A stretch of 64,000 nucleotides of DNA from Flaccisagitta enflata (lineage: Eukaryota; Chaetognatha; Sagittoidea; Aphragmophora): the NCBI GenBank assembly GCA_965153355.1, contig OZ231128.1, positions 28,706,001-28,770,000 on the forward strand. Reading direction: 5' to 3'. The position numbers and the translations under genes were made by a program. The notes under the pieces were generated by a model. The model saw only the letters and a program-made list of their open reading frames with translations, searched no databases and was not told the DNA's origin. Each line of letters starts with the position of its first letter. Position 1 is the first letter of the stretch. Below, piece by piece: positions 62,692-64,000 of this stretch.

Positions 62692-63154
62692 CTATCTAAC
62701 TAACCCCATCTCCTACCTACCCTCCTACCCAATCTCCTACCAACCCCTACCTCCTACCTACCCCACTCACTACCTTTTGTTTATTTTATTGCATATCTCC
62801 CTCTACCTCTACCTTACACTGCCTTTACCATCTTTGACCTTTTGTTTTTCCTTTATTTCAACTATCTTCACCTGTACCTTTGACCACTGAAGCCCTGTTG
62901 ATCACATGACCTATCCTCTTCCTCATCTTCACCTATCCTTACCTGTCCTATCAATACTGTCATTTCACTACACTGTATCTTCTCCACCACAACCTTTATT
63001 AAACTTTTTATGATTTTTTTTTCTCCTATTTTCCTATCATCTCCTCTATGTTTTGGTATGGGTAATAGCAAGGGTGATGGGAAGCCTCTAAACCCGCCAA
63101 GACCATGTGTTGACTTTAGGCACAAGTCTTGCCTGGTCCACAGTCCAGGTTTAC
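62692..63154 (-). other. 463-bp intron-like interruption of pol
   Basis: The protease frame stops at 63151, and the RT frame re-opens only after a TAG at 62703-62701. A GTAAAC donor at 63154 and an AG acceptor at 62693-62692 would remove the stops and restore one frame. The region before the acceptor is purine-rich (TAGGAGGTAGG repeats) and lacks a pyrimidine tract, so an ordinary efficient intron is doubtful. A disabling insertion is the alternative. Confidence 0.5.
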
Positions 63155-63861
63155 TTATCCATTGATAGTTGGAGATACTTTTTACTATTTATATCTTTTG
63201 CTGTTAGTTGAATTAAACGATTAAGTCTTTTAACATCTGATATGTAAAAGATTTTTTCATAGTCATATTTGACGTTGGCGTCGTCGACGGCGAGGAGGTT
63301 GATAGAGATGTCGGCATGGTCGCGTTGACCACCTACTCCGAATATGGTATATCCCCATTCTGTCCACATTGCGGTGGGGGATTTTTTCGGACCACGGATA
63401 AATGGTCCTTGGGTCCATGTGTCGGCGTGGGCGACGCTGATAATCATACCAACTTCTACATCGGCTTCGTCGAACTTGACGTCGTCCAAGTGGGTAAAGG
63501 CGGATAAATTGCGTTTGTGGGGGGGTATGTCATTTTCACTACACCATACTTTTGCGACGAGGGCTTGCTCGATGTCGATTTTGTAGGATGAGTGTATAGA
63601 CTCGAGTTGGAGATTTGCAAGTCGTCTTTTTTGCGTCATTTTGGTGTCTACGGTTTGGACTGTCATAGTTTTTGTAACATTGGGGAGGTTGAGGCGTTTT
63701 ACCACATTTTCAGAAATAACATCTTTATCGGCGCACGTATCTAACATGGCGAAGACTAACTCCGAGGCGTCGTTGTTGACATTGCGAATCCGCACGAGGA
63801 CTATCGGACGGATCACATCATCATCCGGCGCGATGAAGTTCTCCACACCGGTGGCGCCTAG
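63155..63861 (-). CDS. Bel/Pao pol, aspartic protease region
   Basis: This frame follows an in-frame TGA (63864-63862) and runs 236 codons to the splice-like donor. It carries the retropepsin-type active site: a hydrophobic run then LDTCADKDVI, whose Asp is the presumed catalytic residue. A C-terminal GYTIFGVGG block is the second conserved element of Bel/Pao proteases (usually GWVISG-like). Such proteases cut the Gag-Pol polyprotein. No ATG lies at the expected start, consistent with expression as a fusion with upstream gag. It lacks stops internally. Confidence 0.8.
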
Positions 63862-63864
63862 TCA
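63862..63864 (-). other. In-frame TGA between gag and pol, CTAG follows
   Basis: The reading frame is open from the window edge (64000) to this TGA and open again directly after it in the same phase. The following bases are CTAGG. TGA followed by CTAG is the best-known stop-readthrough context in animals. A nonsense mutation of a TGG codon cannot be excluded. Confidence 0.6.
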
Positions 63865-64000
63865 GATGGTGGGGGTTTCGGCGTCGTCGTCGTCGCTTCC
63901 GGCGATTTTGCCTCTGGATGTGGGGATGTCCATAAGTGCTTTTGTCGGGGGTCGGTGATTTTGATGTTGGCGTCTCTGGTGTTTTGTCTTGGGCGGTCTG
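63865..64000 (-). CDS. gag: Bel/Pao gag, C-terminal tail (partial)
   Basis: The last 45 codons before the TGA are open in the same phase as the protease frame and cut by the window edge. They are basic and His/Gln-rich at the start, then acidic (GSDDDAE) near the end. This fits a nucleocapsid tail, although no complete CCHC zinc knuckle is inside the window. Most of gag and the 5' LTR lie beyond 64000. Confidence 0.55.

Overview
The window is nuclear DNA of an invertebrate-type metazoan. The evidence is a Bel/Pao retrotransposon (a lineage found in non-mammalian animals), very long GA, CA, GAAA and CAA microsatellites, hAT-, pogo- and Tc1-type non-autonomous elements, and spliced-gene signals. 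The species cannot be named from the sequence. Nearly everything is transposable-element or tandem-repeat DNA, and most long open frames are microsatellite translations.

Layout. 1-4.6 kb: GA and TG microsatellites, a 273-bp hAT-like MITE with an 8-bp target duplication, and a 183-bp pogo-like MITE. 4.6-8.3 kb: two nearly identical copies of about 1.47 kb around a hairpin-rich spacer. 9-22.5 kb: microsatellites, a 948-bp hAT-like element carrying younger insertions, a TA-flanked MITE, short GAATTC-centred palindromes and two foldback array elements. 22.5-26 kb: another foldback element, then a 2.4-kb hairpin-tail element holding about 110 copies of a 9-10-bp unit. 26-33 kb: more microsatellites and small elements. 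33.5-37 kb: the only candidate host gene, a 44-codon first coding exon on the minus strand with a possible CpG-rich promoter and noncoding exon 3 kb upstream. 38-56 kb: further hairpin-tail and foldback elements, a Tc1 transposase remnant, a second copy of the hAT MITE and a tRNA-like sequence. 56.4-64 kb: a minus-strand Bel/Pao element comprising the end of gag, a TGA stop in a readthrough-type context, protease, a 463-bp intron-like interruption, RT/RNase H/integrase, and an unrecognised 830-codon downstream frame. Its 5' LTR and most of gag lie beyond the right edge.

The most striking feature is two dispersed families with no coding capacity. The first (working name: hairpin-tail elements, HTE) has a conserved 5' module, a body that is often a tandem array unique to each copy, a GTCY-type tetranucleotide tract, and a 3' hairpin followed by TAAAAA. 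The hairpin stem changes between copies but stays paired. This layout resembles Helentron-associated elements (DINE-1, mini-me, pearl). The second (working name: foldback array elements, FAE) has inverted arms made of small hairpins plus CCGT/CGAA-type tracts, enclosing tandem units of about 19-60 bp. Both look like non-autonomous elements whose interiors are, or become, minisatellites.
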